Below, piece by piece: positions 62,293 through 64,000 of a DNA stretch of 64,000 bases. Under the pieces are notes generated by a model. That model was not told the origin of the DNA. It was given only the letters and a program-made list of their open reading frames with translations, and did no database searches. Source of the DNA: Microbacterium luticocti DSM 19459. Its GTDB lineage: Bacteria; Actinomycetota; Actinomycetes; Actinomycetales; Microbacteriaceae. A program made the translations under genes and the position numbers. Positions within the stretch are counted from its first letter, which is position 1, and each line of letters opens with the position of its first letter. The stretch lies in assembly GCF_000422405.1 (NCBI RefSeq), contig NZ_AULS01000008.1, positions 1 through 64,000 on the forward strand, in the 5' to 3' direction.

Positions 62293-62601
62293 TCACCCCT
62301 CAGACTCGGCCGCGACGCCGAGCTCCCGCGCCGCGTGCGAGATCGCGGCCGCGAGCTGGGCATCCTTTCGCGTCAGGCCGCCGGCCTCATGGCTGATCAG
62401 GTGCACGCGCACGCTCGGATAGGTGATCTCGACGTCGGGGTGGTGGTTCGCGGCTTCGGCGAGCTCGGCGATGACCGCGAACAGCCGGGCGCCCGTGGCG
62501 AAGTCGCCGGTGTGGAATCGGACGGCGGCGCCGTCGCCATCGGCCCGCCAGTCATCGACGCCGTCGAACCCGCTGAACTGCTCGAAGGTGAGAGTGTCCA
62601 T
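62293..62601 (-). CDS. Pterin-4a-carbinolamine dehydratase-like protein
   Basis: 102 residues from ATG 62601. DDWRADGDGAAVRFHTGDFATGARLFAVIAELAEAANHHPDVEITYPSVRVHLISHEAGGLTRKDAQLAAAIS in sense follows the PCD/DCoH fold; the HHPDVEITY motif carries the catalytic His pair. The usual function is dehydration of 4a-hydroxytetrahydropterin. No phenylalanine hydroxylase is visible in the window, and many bacterial members have an unknown role. Confidence 0.87.
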   Translation of the reverse strand: MDTLTFEQFSGFDGVDDWRADGDGAAVRFHTGDFATGARLFAVIAELAEAANHHPDVEITYPSVRVHLISHEAGGLTRKDAQLAAAISHAARELGVAAESEG

Positions 62602-62653
62602 GCTCCGACCCTGCCACTCTCGCCGACGGACGCAACCCCCTGGCAGCACAAGA

Positions 62654-62772
62654 GCCGGCGGCACATGCCCCGCGCGCCCGCCGGCACAGCCCCCACCGGC
62701 GCGGGCGCCGGCGGCACACGCTCCGCGCGCCCGCGGGCACAACCCCCCACCTGCGCGGGCGCCGGCGACACC
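62654..62772. repeat. 53-bp imperfect tandem repeat, GC-rich
   Basis: GCCGGCGGCACA starts units at about 62654 and 62707 and a partial third at 62761. Each unit carries CGCGCGCCCG and ends near GCGCGGGC. The 290 bases between the two flanking divergent genes hold no other feature I can support. Confidence 0.7.
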
Positions 62773-62891
62773 AGGCGCCGGCATCATCGCCGCCTCCCCA
62801 CCCCGAGGCCGGCTACCGCCGTCCACCGTTGCGGGCGCGTTCAGCCCGGAATGCCGCCATCGCGTCCGGCCCCGCTCCTACGCTGGCCGAC

Positions 62892-63197
62892 ATGCTGCGA
62901 TCCATCGAACGTCATGAGCGACCCCACGAAGTCGCCTACCTGGTGCCGTGGCTGGTGATCCGCGACGACCTGCCCTGGTGCACGGTGCGCAACATCGGCG
63001 ACGAGCGCCTGAGTTGCGTGTCGACCCAGTTCTTCGGCGAGGGGTGGGCGGAGCCCGCGGTTCCGCGCGCGTCGCTCGACCCGGGCGAGGAGCTGCGGTT
63101 CCTCTTCTTCGGGCAGCGGGCGATCGAGACCGGCCGGGTGACCCTGCATTGGCGACGACCCGACGGACGGGAGTACGCCTGGACGTTCGTGTGCTGA
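62892..63197 (+). CDS. Small protein of unknown function
   Basis: 101 residues from ATG 62892. I do not recognise a family. The protein starts MLRSIERHERPHEVAYLVPW and is rich in aromatic residues (LVPWLVIRDDLPWCTVRN, FFGEGWAEP, LFFGQRAI). No membrane segment or signal peptide. Codon use matches neighbouring genes, and a start further upstream would run into the repeat region, so it looks real. The 274 bases that follow contain nothing I can assign. Confidence 0.6.
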   Translation: MLRSIERHERPHEVAYLVPWLVIRDDLPWCTVRNIGDERLSCVSTQFFGEGWAEPAVPRASLDPGEELRFLFFGQRAIETGRVTLHWRRPDGREYAWTFVC

Positions 63198-63471
63198 ACG
63201 GCTCGCTGCCGGTCGTCGAGGGGACCGCGTGCCGCGCGGACGACGACCGGCAGCCACCTCCGTCATCGAGCGGGGTCGCGCGCAGCGCGGCCGGTCATCG
63301 CTCTCCGTGCACATGAGGTTCCATGAGGGTGCGAGGCTCCCCGCGTCTCGAATGAGTGCCACACCGACGCTCGCGCTTCCTGGGCCGGCTTGACGATCAC
63401 GGGCTCTTGCGCATCCTGACCGCGCCGCGTCGCGACCGGGCACCGTCCGCAGCCGGGTCTACCCTCAGAGG

Positions 63472-64000
63472 GTGACCCCCGATCTAGCCGAGCGCATCGT
63501 CGCGGACTCCCGCGACCGGGTCGCCTGGCTACGGGCACGCTCGCGCGGCATCACCGCGACCGATGTTGCCGCGCTCACCGGTGAGCGGGCCATCCCTCGC
63601 GCCGCGCAGACCAAGCTGCGCGGCAGCGGCTTTTCGGGCAACGCCTACACCGACCACGGCCGCCGCCGCGAGCCCGAGATCGCCCGCTGGATCGCCGCCA
63701 CCCACGGTATCCAGCCCTCCTCCGCCCTGTTCCGCGCGGTCGTGGAACCCCGTCACCTCGCCACACCCGACGGGCTGGTCCAGGATGACTCCGGCCGCAT
63801 CGTTCTCGCCGAGATCAAGACCACGAACAAGGCATGGCGCAGCATCCCCCGCTCATATCTGCGTCAGGTGTGGTGGCAGCAGCACGTGCTCGGCGCGGAG
63901 CGCACCCTGGTCGTCTGGGAACAGCACGACGACTTCGTGCCCGTCGCCGACGAACCCCGGTGCGCCTGGGTCGACCGCGACGACGCCGAGATCGCCCGGC
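63472..64000 (+). CDS. YqaJ-like viral recombinase/exonuclease family protein (3' end outside window)
   Basis: 176 residues are visible from GTG 63472. The YqaJ nuclease fold is clear: GITATDVAALTGERAIPRAA, GRRREPEIARWIA (Glu), LATPDGLVQD (Asp), LAEIKTTNKAW (Glu-x-Lys) and LRQVWWQQHVLGAERTLVVW (Gln). These are the metal-binding and catalytic residues of phage lambda-exonuclease-type enzymes. TACCCT lies about 7 bases before the GTG, so the transcript may be leaderless. In phages it works with RecT or Erf-type annealing proteins; here the partner, if any, is off the edge. It may mark a prophage remnant or a stand-alone chromosomal gene. Confidence 0.85.
   Translation, partial: MTPDLAERIVADSRDRVAWLRARSRGITATDVAALTGERAIPRAAQTKLRGSGFSGNAYTDHGRRREPEIARWIAATHGIQPSSALFRAVVEPRHLATPDGLVQDDSGRIVLAEIKTTNKAWRSIPRSYLRQVWWQQHVLGAERTLVVWEQHDDFVPVADEPRCAWVDRDDAEIAR

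Noticed and set aside
62602..62826. N-terminal extension of the pterin dehydratase-like protein
   Set aside because: The upstream in-frame sequence is the GC-rich tandem repeat. The family starts at the ATG at 62601.

Overview
The window is a high-GC (about 70 percent), gene-dense bacterial chromosome segment. Codon use (nearly all G/C third positions), many ATGA/GTGA stop-start overlaps, leaderless-looking promoters, an ECF41 sigma factor and a GapB-type GAPDH indicate an actinobacterium, most likely Microbacteriaceae (Microbacterium-like). All calls come from reading the sequence and recognising motifs; no database search was run.

Layout. 1-745: edge of an IS481-family insertion sequence (minus strand) beside a 48-bp direct repeat that carries a tRNA-Ser-like 3' end. 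746-13996: housekeeping genes (PQQ-repeat lipoprotein, PEP mutase/isocitrate lyase-family enzyme, FAD oxidoreductase plus its ECF41 sigma factor, 6-phosphogluconate dehydrogenase, AlkZ-like protein, MsrA, GapB, a 700-aa OB/coiled-coil protein of unknown function, DUF3054, LLM oxidoreductase). 14021-21609: aminopeptidase N, a secreted protein with two tandem HAD phosphatase domains, an amidase with a downstream duplication, a Cys-containing HTH regulator and a GNAT enzyme.

21636-45900 is a coherent low-oxygen respiration island: moaA-narK (minus), narGHJI (plus), a molybdate regulator-modABC operon (minus), moeZ-moeA-moaC-mobA-DUF6457-moaD (plus), mog-moaE (minus), then cytochrome bd oxidase cydABDC (plus). 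It encodes nitrate import, molybdate import, every step of bis-MGD cofactor synthesis, the nitrate reductase and the microaerobic terminal oxidase. Two of its proteins carry DNA-repeat expansions: 19 hexapeptide repeats inside MobA and an Ala/Gly/Pro linker in CydD.

46102-55000: HerA-like ATPase (DUF853), F420-type oxidoreductase, a LacI-controlled sugar ABC transporter with two visible operators, and a Bcr/CflA-type efflux pump. 55227-57725: CtpE-like P-type ATPase with an altered TM4 motif. 57748-60802: a five-gene operon of SipW-type signal peptidase, three SipW-type substrates and an LPXTG-anchored protein, the best candidate here for an under-described surface-fibre system. 61026-62200: rplJ-rplL with promoter and leader hairpin. 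The right edge has a pterin dehydratase-like protein, a small unknown protein and the start of a YqaJ-type exonuclease. Strong palindromes sit in several convergent intergenic gaps.
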